Below are positions 7,544 through 15,578 of a DNA stretch of 34,386 nt, piece by piece; position 1 is the stretch's first letter, and each line of letters begins with the position of its first letter. The stretch is from the NCBI GenBank assembly GCA_023145615.1, contig JAGLDK010000044.1:1-34386 (forward strand). Direction: 5' to 3'. The translations under genes and the position numbers were made by a program. The DNA is from Ichthyobacteriaceae bacterium (GTDB lineage Bacteria > Bacteroidota > Bacteroidia > Flavobacteriales > JADGDT01). The notes under the pieces are model-generated. The model did not search any database. It was not told the DNA's origin and was given only the letters and a program-made list of their open reading frames with translations.

Positions 7544-8800
7544 ATGAATGATAAAAACATGGAGTTACTGCGGTTTACAACTGTAGGTAGTGTAGATGAT
7601 GGAAAAAGTACATTAATTGGACGTTTGCTTTACGATTCGAAATCGATATTTGAAGATCAATTAGATTCAATTAAAGAATCGAGTAAAAAAAAGGGAATAG
7701 ATCATATTGAATTTGCTTATTTAACCGATGGTTTAAAAGACGAAAGAGAGCAAGGAATTACTATTGATGTGGCATACAGATATTTTACCACACCAAAGCG
7801 TAAGTTTATAATTGCCGATACTCCTGGACATATTGAGTACACCAGAAACATGGTTACAGGTGCATCAACAGCCAATTTAGCATTGATTTTAATTGATGTT
7901 AGAAATGGTATTGTTGAGCAAACTAAACGTCACTCTTTTATAGCATCGTTGTTACAAATTCCGCACGTAATTGTATGTGTTAATAAAATGGATTTGGTTA
8001 ATTATAGCAAAGAAGCTTATGAAAAAATAGTTGCCGATTATACTGATTTTGCAGCTAAACTTGAAATTAAAGATGTAAGATTTGTGCCAGTAAGTGCTCT
8101 TTTTGGAGATAATATTGTTAACCGAAGCGAAAACATGAATTGGTTTCAAGGTTCAACACTAATTAATACTCTTGAAACAATACATATAGGGTCTGATCAA
8201 AATCATATCGACTGTCGTTTTCCGGTGCAGAGAGTTATCCGCCCTCATTCTGATGAGTTTCATGATTACAGAGGTTATGCTGGACGAATTGCTGGAGGTG
8301 TTTTTAAACCAGGCGATAAGGTAGCAGTTTTGCCATCGGGCTTTACCACCGAAATTGAAAAAATTGATACTTTTGATGGAGAATTAGATGTTGCTTATGC
8401 GCCAATGTCGGTTACGTTATTGTTGAAAGATAATTTGGATGTTGCGCGTGGAGATATGATTGTACGTGTAAATAATCAGCCTGAATCTACTCAGAATTTA
8501 GATGTTATGTTGTGTTGGCTAAATAAAAAAGGGCCAATAAGTAGAGCAAAATATTATTTAAAACATACATCAAAAGAAGTTAGAGCAATGATAAAAGATG
8601 TTGTTTATAAAGTTGATATTAATACTTTGCACCGAGAGGAGGGAAGTAGCGATATTAAAATGAATGATATTGCCAGAGTTAAACTTCGTACTACCGAGCC
8701 TCTTTTTGTAGATTCGTACAGACGAAATAGAAGTACAGGAAGTTTTATTTTAGTTGACGAAGCTACTAACGAAACCGTTGCAGCTGCAATGATAATTTAG
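7544..8800 (+). CDS. cysN: Sulfate adenylyltransferase subunit 1, GTPase CysN
   Basis: An EF-Tu-like GTPase that drives APS synthesis by CysD. GTPase motifs are GSVDDGKS at residues 15-22 (G1), DTPGH at 92-96 (G3) and NKMD at 147-150 (G4). Domains II and III follow, with the PISRAKYYLKHTSKEV region in domain III. At 418 aa it lacks a fused C-terminal APS kinase, consistent with the separate cysC upstream. A strong palindromic terminator follows 24 bp after the stop. Confidence 0.95.
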   Translation: MNDKNMELLRFTTVGSVDDGKSTLIGRLLYDSKSIFEDQLDSIKESSKKKGIDHIEFAYLTDGLKDEREQGITIDVAYRYFTTPKRKFIIADTPGHIEYTRNMVTGASTANLALILIDVRNGIVEQTKRHSFIASLLQIPHVIVCVNKMDLVNYSKEAYEKIVADYTDFAAKLEIKDVRFVPVSALFGDNIVNRSENMNWFQGSTLINTLETIHIGSDQNHIDCRFPVQRVIRPHSDEFHDYRGYAGRIAGGVFKPGDKVAVLPSGFTTEIEKIDTFDGELDVAYAPMSVTLLLKDNLDVARGDMIVRVNNQPESTQNLDVMLCWLNKKGPISRAKYYLKHTSKEVRAMIKDVVYKVDINTLHREEGSSDIKMNDIARVKLRTTEPLFVDSYRRNRSTGSFILVDEATNETVAAAMII

Positions 8801-8824
8801 TTGATATAAAAAATTGCTTTTAAT

Positions 8825-8866
8825 AAAAAAGGGTTAATGTTTAAATTTAAACATTAACCCTTTTTT
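8825..8866. terminator. Bidirectional terminator between cysN and the M1 peptidase gene
   Basis: A perfect 42-bp palindrome: six A, GGGTTAATG arm, AT-rich centre, CATTAACCC arm, six T. It serves cysN on plus and the convergent peptidase gene on minus. Confidence 0.9.
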
Positions 8867-8937
8867 ATTTAGCTTGTTTGTAAAAACAGAACAGTCACAG
8901 TATTGTTTCATCTATTCATTGTTTTTATAAAGAAATA

Positions 8938-10764
8938 TTACTCAAAAACAAACTCTTTTACTGGGTAATAATTATTCGATTTGTCAATATCAGTCATCCC
9001 ATTCTCAACATCAATACCTATAATTTCAATATCGTTTATATTATAATTAATGGTAAATGAATATTTAGGATAAACCCACGGCCATGCTTTTTGTACAATA
9101 GTATTTGTGGTTGGTTTTACTCCTCTCATAATTCTTAGTGGAATGTAATATTTAACTTTTTTTCCATTTTTCAGAATCATTGTAATGTCAATAGGCATTG
9201 GTATATCTCCTAATTTTTCAATATTAATTTTCGTGTTATTATCGGCAGTTGATACAAGTTTTATAGCATAATCAATATGTTGAGTTGTGTAAATCCACTT
9301 ATCTAAATACCACTGTAATTGAATGCCTGAAACCTTTTCGGCAACACGTTTAAAATCATTTGGATTAGGGTGTTTAAATTTCCATTTATCAAAGAAATTC
9401 AACATTGTAGTTTTCATGTTTTCAGTACCAATAATATATTCTAATTGAGCCAAAAATATCGAACCTTTTGTATAACTAGCTCTACCGTATGCGTAGTTAC
9501 TGTTGTATAAATCGGCACCTGTTGACATTGCCTCTTCCTTACCCGATTTTTGTAGTCTGTAATAACCTTCGTAAGCTTTTTCAAACGGATTAGCACCTTC
9601 TTTTCCAAACAAATAATTCATTGTTAAATCTTCGGCCCACGAAGTAAACCCTTCGTCCATCCACGAATATTTTTGTTCGTTCATACCCAATACACCATAA
9701 TACCACGAGTGCATTGATTCGTGCACAGCCAAGCCAACAAGTCCTTTAATATCGGCTCCGTTTCCTAAAATTAATGTCGACATTGGATATTCCATTCCTC
9801 CATCTCCACCTTGCACAAAACTGAATTGTTTATATGGATATTCTCCAAAGTTTTTATTCATAAACTTAAAAGCCAAAACCATTTTTTCTTCTAAAACTTT
9901 CCAGTTTTTAGTGCGTTTTTCATTTCCTTTTTTATATAAAAAATGGAAATCAGTTTTATCGTTAAGTTTAACAATATCGTGTATGTAATCAGCATCGGCA
10001 CCCCATGCAAAATCATGTACATTATCGGCAACAAAATGCCATTTCAAACGACTTTTTTTAGATTTTGTAGCCGAATATCCGTGTCCAATTTCTTTAGGAT
10101 TTTGCAAAATTCCGGTACCTCCAATAGTGTATTTGCTATCAATATCAATAGTAACATCAAACTTTCCGTAAACTCCAAAAAACTCACGCGCTATATATGG
10201 ATTTATATGCCATCCTTCATTATCGTATTCCGCCATTTTAGGATACCACTGAGTCATTGATAATTTAACACCCTCTTTGTTATCTCTACCCGTACGACGT
10301 ATTTGTAAAGGTATTTGAGCCTCGTTTTTTAAACTGAATGTAGCTTTGCCTCCTGGTTTAATAGCTTTGTTTAAAGTAACTTCTAAAATAGTACCCTCAA
10401 CTTTCCATTTTACCGATTTGTTATTTTGTTTAAGTTCAATTATTTTCTGATAACCAATTTCATCATCAGTTAATTTGCTTATTCTTGTTCCAATTCTTCC
10501 ATCAGGGTCGGGTAGGTTTTGCTGACGTACATCCATCTCGCTTCCAGGCTGAAATGCATTGTAATACAAATGAAAGTAAACCTTATGTAAATTGTCGGGC
10601 GAATTGTTGTAATAAGTAATTTCGGTTTCTGCCGTGTACTTATTATTTTCAACATCCATTTTTACATTCATGTTGTAATTTATTTTTTGTTGCCAATATG
10701 TGTTTTGAGCAACAGCATTATTTAGCAACATAATACTAAATAGTGCAAGCATTAATTTTTTCAT
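8938..10764 (-). CDS. Secreted M1 family metallopeptidase
   Basis: A zinc aminopeptidase-like enzyme exported to the periplasm or surface; an N-terminal signal peptide (MKKLMLALFSIMLLNNAVAQ) is clear. The zinc motif HESMH (HExxH type) is at residues 348-352, with the third ligand Glu at 371 in WMDEGF, the gluzincin spacing. The exopeptidase motif usually written GAMEN reads GGMEYP (322-327), a variant I associate with Bacteroidota M1 proteins. A beta-rich N-terminal domain precedes the catalytic domain. Its 608 aa are shorter than PepN-type M1 enzymes. Substrate unknown; likely nutrient peptide breakdown. Confidence 0.9.
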   Translation of the reverse strand: MKKLMLALFSIMLLNNAVAQNTYWQQKINYNMNVKMDVENNKYTAETEITYYNNSPDNLHKVYFHLYYNAFQPGSEMDVRQQNLPDPDGRIGTRISKLTDDEIGYQKIIELKQNNKSVKWKVEGTILEVTLNKAIKPGGKATFSLKNEAQIPLQIRRTGRDNKEGVKLSMTQWYPKMAEYDNEGWHINPYIAREFFGVYGKFDVTIDIDSKYTIGGTGILQNPKEIGHGYSATKSKKSRLKWHFVADNVHDFAWGADADYIHDIVKLNDKTDFHFLYKKGNEKRTKNWKVLEEKMVLAFKFMNKNFGEYPYKQFSFVQGGDGGMEYPMSTLILGNGADIKGLVGLAVHESMHSWYYGVLGMNEQKYSWMDEGFTSWAEDLTMNYLFGKEGANPFEKAYEGYYRLQKSGKEEAMSTGADLYNSNYAYGRASYTKGSIFLAQLEYIIGTENMKTTMLNFFDKWKFKHPNPNDFKRVAEKVSGIQLQWYLDKWIYTTQHIDYAIKLVSTADNNTKINIEKLGDIPMPIDITMILKNGKKVKYYIPLRIMRGVKPTTNTIVQKAWPWVYPKYSFTINYNINDIEIIGIDVENGMTDIDKSNNYYPVKEFVFE

Positions 10765-10833
10765 ATTAATATTTGTTTAGATTTCAATACCAAAAAAAAT
10801 TGATTTAGTGTATTTAACTTATTACAATTAATA

Positions 10834-10877
10834 AACAAACCTTTACAATCCATAATTTAAGATTGTAAAGGTTTGTT
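10834..10877 (-). terminator. Terminator hairpin after the DEAD-box helicase gene
   Basis: A perfect 17-bp inverted repeat (AACAAACCTTTACAATC and its complement) around a 10-nt loop, six bases past the helicase stop. The U-tract after the stem is weak, so it may act partly as an mRNA 3' stabiliser. Confidence 0.7.
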
Positions 10878-10882
10878 ATATA

Positions 10883-12208
10883 TTATCGTGCAATTTCAAT
10901 TTTTGCTTTCTTGTTTTTAATTTTCTTTCCATCAACAAGCTTTAATAGTTTGTTAATTTTAGATTCATTAATTGCCACATATGCAAAAAAATCTTTCACC
11001 TCAATAAGTCCGATATCTCCTTTTTCCAGTTCTCCTATTTTAGATAAAAAACCAACAATATCAATTTTGTTTATTTTATCCTTTTTACCTTTTCCGATAA
11101 ATAAAGTAGCCCATTCGGGTTTTGTTGGCAACGAAATATCTCGTGGTATGTAATAAGTTTCTATTGATTGAGAAACATAATCGGGTTGATTTTCCTCTTT
11201 CGATAAAATAATATATGCTGCACCCTCAGCTTTCATTCTTGCAGTACGTCCGTTACGGTGCGTAAAAGCATCTTCTTTCGATGGTAAATGATAATGGATA
11301 ATATGTTTTATTTCCGGAATATCAAGTCCACGAGAAGCCAAATCGGATGTTACTAATATTTTAGAACTTCCATTACGGAACTTAGTTAAAGTACGTTCTC
11401 TGTCCATTTGTTCCATTCCTCCGTGGAAAAAAGTAGATGTAATACCGTTTTTATTCAAGTATTCATTAACTCTTTCAACAGCCTCTCGGTGGTTACAAAA
11501 CACCAAAATAGATTCGTTACCTAAATCGCATAAAAGATCAAATAAAGCAGGAAGCTTATCTTTTTCTTCAGAAATAACTTTCTTTAACGATAAACCTTTT
11601 ATTTGTTTACCTTGTTGTAAATAATTTAATTCTACGCTATCTACAATACCTGTAAAAGCAGGTATTTCGTCGGTTTTAGTAGCCGATGTTAATATGCGTT
11701 TATTAATAGCAGGTAGTTTTTCAATAATAAATTTCATGTCGTCATGAAATCCAAATTCTAAAGCCTTATCAAACTCATCAAGTACAATAGTTGTAATTTC
11801 CGAAGCATCAAAAGTTTCTTTATCTAAGTGGTCGGCAATTCTACCGGGCGTACCTATAATTATAGCAGGTGGATGAACTAAACTCTTTCTTTCTATTGAA
11901 AATGAGTGTCCACCATATAAACAGTTCGATTTAAAACCGGTACCCATGCTTTTAAATACCGATTCAATTTGCAATGCAAGCTCACGCGATGGAGCCAAAA
12001 CAATTGCCTGAACCGCAGTAATGTCTTTGTTTAAATTATGTAATATTGGAAGTAAGAAACCAAGAGTTTTTCCTGATCCTGTTGGCGACAGCACCACCAT
12101 ATTGTCCTCTTTATCAAAAGTATTCAATACCGAAGTCTGCATTTCATTTAATGCTTCGATGCCTAATTTGTTTAGAATCGCATCTGTTATTTGTGATTTT
12201 ATTTGCAT
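10883..12208 (-). CDS. DEAD-box ATP-dependent RNA helicase, DbpA-like
   Basis: An RNA helicase with both RecA-like domains and a C-terminal DbpA RNA-binding domain (about residues 366-441). In E. coli DbpA that domain recognises 23S rRNA hairpin 92 during large-subunit assembly. Motif I is TGSGKT (43-48), Ia APSREL (73-78), motif II DEFD (144-147) instead of DEAD, motif III SAT (175-177), then SDLASRGLD (288-296) and HRNGRTAR (317-324). The DEFD change keeps the catalytic Asp-Glu. Single gene with its own promoter and terminator. Ribosome assembly is inferred from the C-terminal domain. Confidence 0.9.
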   Translation of the reverse strand: MQIKSQITDAILNKLGIEALNEMQTSVLNTFDKEDNMVVLSPTGSGKTLGFLLPILHNLNKDITAVQAIVLAPSRELALQIESVFKSMGTGFKSNCLYGGHSFSIERKSLVHPPAIIIGTPGRIADHLDKETFDASEITTIVLDEFDKALEFGFHDDMKFIIEKLPAINKRILTSATKTDEIPAFTGIVDSVELNYLQQGKQIKGLSLKKVISEEKDKLPALFDLLCDLGNESILVFCNHREAVERVNEYLNKNGITSTFFHGGMEQMDRERTLTKFRNGSSKILVTSDLASRGLDIPEIKHIIHYHLPSKEDAFTHRNGRTARMKAEGAAYIILSKEENQPDYVSQSIETYYIPRDISLPTKPEWATLFIGKGKKDKINKIDIVGFLSKIGELEKGDIGLIEVKDFFAYVAINESKINKLLKLVDGKKIKNKKAKIEIAR

Positions 12209-12212
12209 TTTA

Positions 12213-12220
12213 CAAAGATA
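12213..12220 (-). promoter_or_regulatory. Candidate -7 box for the helicase gene
   Basis: The minus strand reads TATCTTTG (TAnnTTTG) only four bases from the ATG at 12208. Transcription would begin at or next to the start codon, so the mRNA could be almost leaderless. No clear -33 TTTG is seen. Confidence 0.4.
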
Positions 12221-12305
12221 TAATATTATTAAGTAAGGATGAAGTTGTAAAAACTATCGCCTTTAAGATAACTATACAGTGTAATTTACAAAATATAAAT
12301 TGTAT

Positions 12306-12346
12306 AACTTGTTTACTTTCAATAACTTGTTGTTGTAAAACTTGTT
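12306..12346 (+). repeat. Three direct AACTTGTT repeats upstream of the hybrid sensor gene
   Basis: AACTTGTT occurs at 12306-12313, 12324-12331 and 12339-12346, the last ending 4 bp before the ATG at 12350. The spacings are 18 and 15 bp. They could be regulator-binding repeats. The region is AT-rich, so chance is possible. Confidence 0.4.
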
Positions 12347-12349
12347 AGT

Positions 12350-14074
12350 ATGATCTATACCCTATCGATATATAAATTGTGGAAAAATTTTAGTTACAGC
12401 AAGCAAACTGTTGTTGCGTCTAATTTGGGTGTAATTGTATTATTGATAGCCGAATATTTAAAGAATTTATTAACCATTGTTTCGGTTTCAGAAACTAATA
12501 CTATTATAGGTGCAATTTTAGTATTGATTATTAATTTGTATTCGGTTTTAGTTTTTAGCACTTTAAAGATTAGTAGGATTATTGTTATTGCAATTTTTCT
12601 TATTTCAATAACTTCAATTTCGTTATTATCGCACGGTTTTTTTAGTGCCACTTCAATTTATTATTTACTTTTTTTTGTAATCATATCTTTTAATTTACGT
12701 AAGCAAACATTAAATTTTGTTTTGGTAATAATTTCTGTATTCGGAATTATTTTTGCCGAAAAATTAAACTTTGTTGAGGTTTTAGAATACAGTAGTAATT
12801 TCGAAAGAGATATAAACTACGTTGTATCTACTGTAATTACTGTTTTATATATAATGATTGTTTTTAAGTTTTTGTTTTTTAAATATAAAACCAAAAATAT
12901 TGCCTTAACATTTAAGGCAAATCAGCTTGAAACTATAAATGAGATTTTAATTAAAGACAATTTTAAATCCGATTTTTCATTGCAAACAAAACAACAGTTG
13001 TTAGAAGAAATTTCAAAGGAAATAATTAAACATTCAAACAGAGTTATTGATGATACTAAAAGTCAATATTTGTCATTTTCTCACTTCAGTTCAATTAAAA
13101 AATCAGCATTTAAGCTTAAAAGTTTAATTGATGATAATATTGATTTTAACTATTCTACATCTAATACTACTGTTAGCACAAATGTTAATAATTTAAAACT
13201 TAATGTTAGTTATGTGCAACTAAACACGGTTATAAATAATACTATAAATACATTTAAATTGAAAGCAAAAAGTAATGGTTTGAAATTTAAAATTGTGATG
13301 GGGTTAAAGTCTGAGATGTTTATTGAAACCGATTTAAAAAGATTTATTCAAATACTAGAATCATTATTAGAAAATGCAATTAAAACTTCGGCAAAAGGTA
13401 TAATAACCATTAATGTTTCTTTATATCAAACTTCGGAAAATAACTTGCTTAAAATTAATTTTGCATATAATAGTTTGAATTTCGAAGAAGTTGAACAAAC
13501 TGATTTTTTCAACACGTTTACTCAAGCCGATTATACAATTACCCAATCTAATGGAAGCGTTGGACTTGCTTTTGCCAAAAAAATTGCTAAAGATATAAAT
13601 GGTTATTTAAAGCTGATTAATTCAACTAAAGTTAGTACCGAATTCGAGTTCGGACTTAATTGTATGCCAATTGAAATGCTTAAATCGGGTAGTGTTAAAC
13701 CTCCTAATTTAAGTAATAAACTAATATTAATTATTGACTCTGATATCTCAAGTTTTTTGATTTTAGAGCAAATTTTAGTACCTACAAACGCAAATATAAT
13801 ACATGCCTTAAACGGAAAAATAGGTTTAGATAAGGTAATGAATAATAAAGCTGATTTAGTTTTTATGGATATTAACATGCCTATGCTTAATGGATATGAA
13901 TCCACAAAAAAATTACTTAATCAAATTAATCTTCCAATAATAGGTTATAGTTCTGATGTTTTAGAAAGCTCTAAAATTAAATCAAAAGAATCGGTAATGG
14001 CCGATTATGTTATTAAACCTGCTGCTAAGCAATTTGTTTATCGAAAAATTGCTAACTCAAGTTTAGTTAATTAA
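12350..14074 (+). CDS. Membrane hybrid sensor with degenerate histidine kinase core and intact receiver domain
   Basis: A 574-aa protein. About six hydrophobic segments fill residues 22-180, followed by a dimerisation-like helical region (about 190-270), an HATPase-like region (about 285-440) and a response receiver domain (456-570). The kinase motifs are eroded. The SHEIRTP phospho-acceptor site best aligns with SKEIIKH (Lys223, with His228 displaced), the DTGxGI G1 box is replaced by YNSLNF, and GTGLGL reads GSVGLAFA. ENAIK (N342) of the N box and FTQAD of the F box survive. The receiver keeps its acidic pair (D463, D465), phospho-acceptor D507 in FMDINMP and K556. It may be a pseudokinase scaffold or be phosphorylated by another kinase. 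Confidence 0.8.
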   Translation: MIYTLSIYKLWKNFSYSKQTVVASNLGVIVLLIAEYLKNLLTIVSVSETNTIIGAILVLIINLYSVLVFSTLKISRIIVIAIFLISITSISLLSHGFFSATSIYYLLFFVIISFNLRKQTLNFVLVIISVFGIIFAEKLNFVEVLEYSSNFERDINYVVSTVITVLYIMIVFKFLFFKYKTKNIALTFKANQLETINEILIKDNFKSDFSLQTKQQLLEEISKEIIKHSNRVIDDTKSQYLSFSHFSSIKKSAFKLKSLIDDNIDFNYSTSNTTVSTNVNNLKLNVSYVQLNTVINNTINTFKLKAKSNGLKFKIVMGLKSEMFIETDLKRFIQILESLLENAIKTSAKGIITINVSLYQTSENNLLKINFAYNSLNFEEVEQTDFFNTFTQADYTITQSNGSVGLAFAKKIAKDINGYLKLINSTKVSTEFEFGLNCMPIEMLKSGSVKPPNLSNKLILIIDSDISSFLILEQILVPTNANIIHALNGKIGLDKVMNNKADLVFMDINMPMLNGYESTKKLLNQINLPIIGYSSDVLESSKIKSKESVMADYVIKPAAKQFVYRKIANSSLVN

Positions 14075-14280
14075 TATATAATCAGCCTACATAAATTTTA
14101 ATTTAATAGGCAATGGTTAATTCTTCAGAATATATAAATACTCGTTGTTTTTTGATGTAATGTATGTCAGTAAAATATATAAAAATACAATTATTTAATA
14201 CTTTATATTATTGTATTTCAGGGTGTTAAATTTATACCTTAACGAAGTGTTGAGAGTTTAAACTAATTAAAAAATATATA

Positions 14281-15474
14281 ATGTACAGTTCTTTAAAAAA
14301 TAAGCTACAAATTGAATTAGAAAATATTAAAAATGATGGACTTTATAAAGAGGAAAGGATAATTACAACCCCGCAAAATGCCGAAATAGGTATTAATACC
14401 GGAGAAACGGTTGTTAATTTTTGTGCTAATAATTACCTCGGTTTATCATCGAATAAAGAAGTTATACAAGCGGCAAAAGATGCTTTAGATACTCATGGAT
14501 ACGGAATGTCGTCGGTTAGGTTTATTTGTGGAACTCAGGATATTCATAAAACTTTAGAGAGCAAAATATCTGCATTTTTAGGAATGGAAGATACCATTTT
14601 GTACGCTGCTGCTTTCGATGCAAATGGAGGAGTTTTTGAGCCGTTGTTTGATGCTAATGATGCAATTATTTCTGACGCATTAAATCATGCTTCAATTATT
14701 GATGGAGTGCGTTTAACTAAATCGGCACGATACCGTTATGCAAATAACGATATGGAGGGGTTAGAAAAGCAACTTATAAAAGCTAACGAGGCAAAGCATC
14801 CGAATAAAATAATTGTTACAGACGGTGTTTTTTCGATGGATGGGGTAGTGGCTCAACTTGATAAGATTTGCGATTTAGCCGATAAGTACGATGCCTTAGT
14901 TATGGTTGACGATTCTCATGCAACTGGTTTTATAGGAGCAAATGGAAAAGGAACACACGAGCATAAAAATGTAATGGGTAGAGTTGATATTATAACTTCA
15001 ACTTTAGGTAAGGGACTTGGTGGTGCTATGGGAGGTTTTACTTCCGGAAAAAAAGAAATTATAGATATGCTTCGTCAACGCTCTCGTCCATATTTGTTCT
15101 CAAATTCTTTAGCTCCTGCAATAGTTGGTGCAGCAATAAAGGTTATTGATATGCTTTCGGAATCAACAAAACTTAGAGATAAGTTAATGGAAAATACAGA
15201 GTATTTTAAAACCAAAATGTTTGCTGCAGGTTTCGATATTGTAAAAGGCGATTCGCCAATTGTACCAGTAATGCTTTACGATGCAAAATTATCTCAGCAA
15301 ATGGCAAACAAATTACTAGAAGAAGGTATTTACGTAATCGGCTTTTTCTTTCCGGTGGTGGCTAAAAATAAAGCCCGTATTAGAGTGCAAATATCGGCTG
15401 CACACACAACAAAACATCTTGATAAAGCTGTTGATGCCTTTATTAAAGTGGGTAAAGAATTGGGAGTTATTTAA
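14281..15474 (+). CDS. kbl: Glycine C-acetyltransferase / 2-amino-3-ketobutyrate CoA ligase (Kbl)
   Basis: A PLP-dependent alpha-oxoamine synthase that cleaves 2-amino-3-ketobutyrate with CoA to glycine and acetyl-CoA, the second step of threonine degradation. PLP contacts are visible: DDSHATG at 210-216 and the Schiff-base Lys244 in [15 protein letters not shown] (51-57) and GVFSMDG (182-188) are also typical. Its 397 aa match Kbl. Threonine dehydrogenase (tdh) is not next to it, so the pathway partner must be elsewhere. BioF and serine palmitoyltransferase share the fold, but the [13 protein letters not shown] region and overall similarity favour Kbl. Confidence 0.88.
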   Translation: MYSSLKNKLQIELENIKNDGLYKEERIITTPQNAEIGINTGETVVNFCANNYLGLSSNKEVIQAAKDALDTHGYGMSSVRFICGTQDIHKTLESKISAFLGMEDTILYAAAFDANGGVFEPLFDANDAIISDALNHASIIDGVRLTKSARYRYANNDMEGLEKQLIKANEAKHPNKIIVTDGVFSMDGVVAQLDKICDLADKYDALVMVDDSHATGFIGANGKGTHEHKNVMGRVDIITSTLGKGLGGAMGGFTSGKKEIIDMLRQRSRPYLFSNSLAPAIVGAAIKVIDMLSESTKLRDKLMENTEYFKTKMFAAGFDIVKGDSPIVPVMLYDAKLSQQMANKLLEEGIYVIGFFFPVVAKNKARIRVQISAAHTTKHLDKAVDAFIKVGKELGVI

Positions 15475-15509
15475 ATTTTGTTTTTCAATATATTCTTGAT
15501 TAAGAACAT

Positions 15510-15551
15510 AAAACGGCTAGTAGCAAAGTTAAATTTGTTACTAGCCGTTTT
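15510..15551. terminator. Bidirectional terminator between kbl and the LTA-synthase-like gene
   Basis: An inverted repeat AAAACGGCTAGTA...TACTAGCCGTTTT with the inner arms extended by CAAA/TTTG. It lies between convergent genes, 36 bp after the kbl stop. Confidence 0.8.
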
Positions 15552-15578
15552 ACATTATTAATGGTATTGATACAAGTG

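Noticed and set aside
14085-14111. GCCTA...TAGGC hairpin after the hybrid sensor gene
   Set aside because: Short stem without a T run; too weak to call a terminator.
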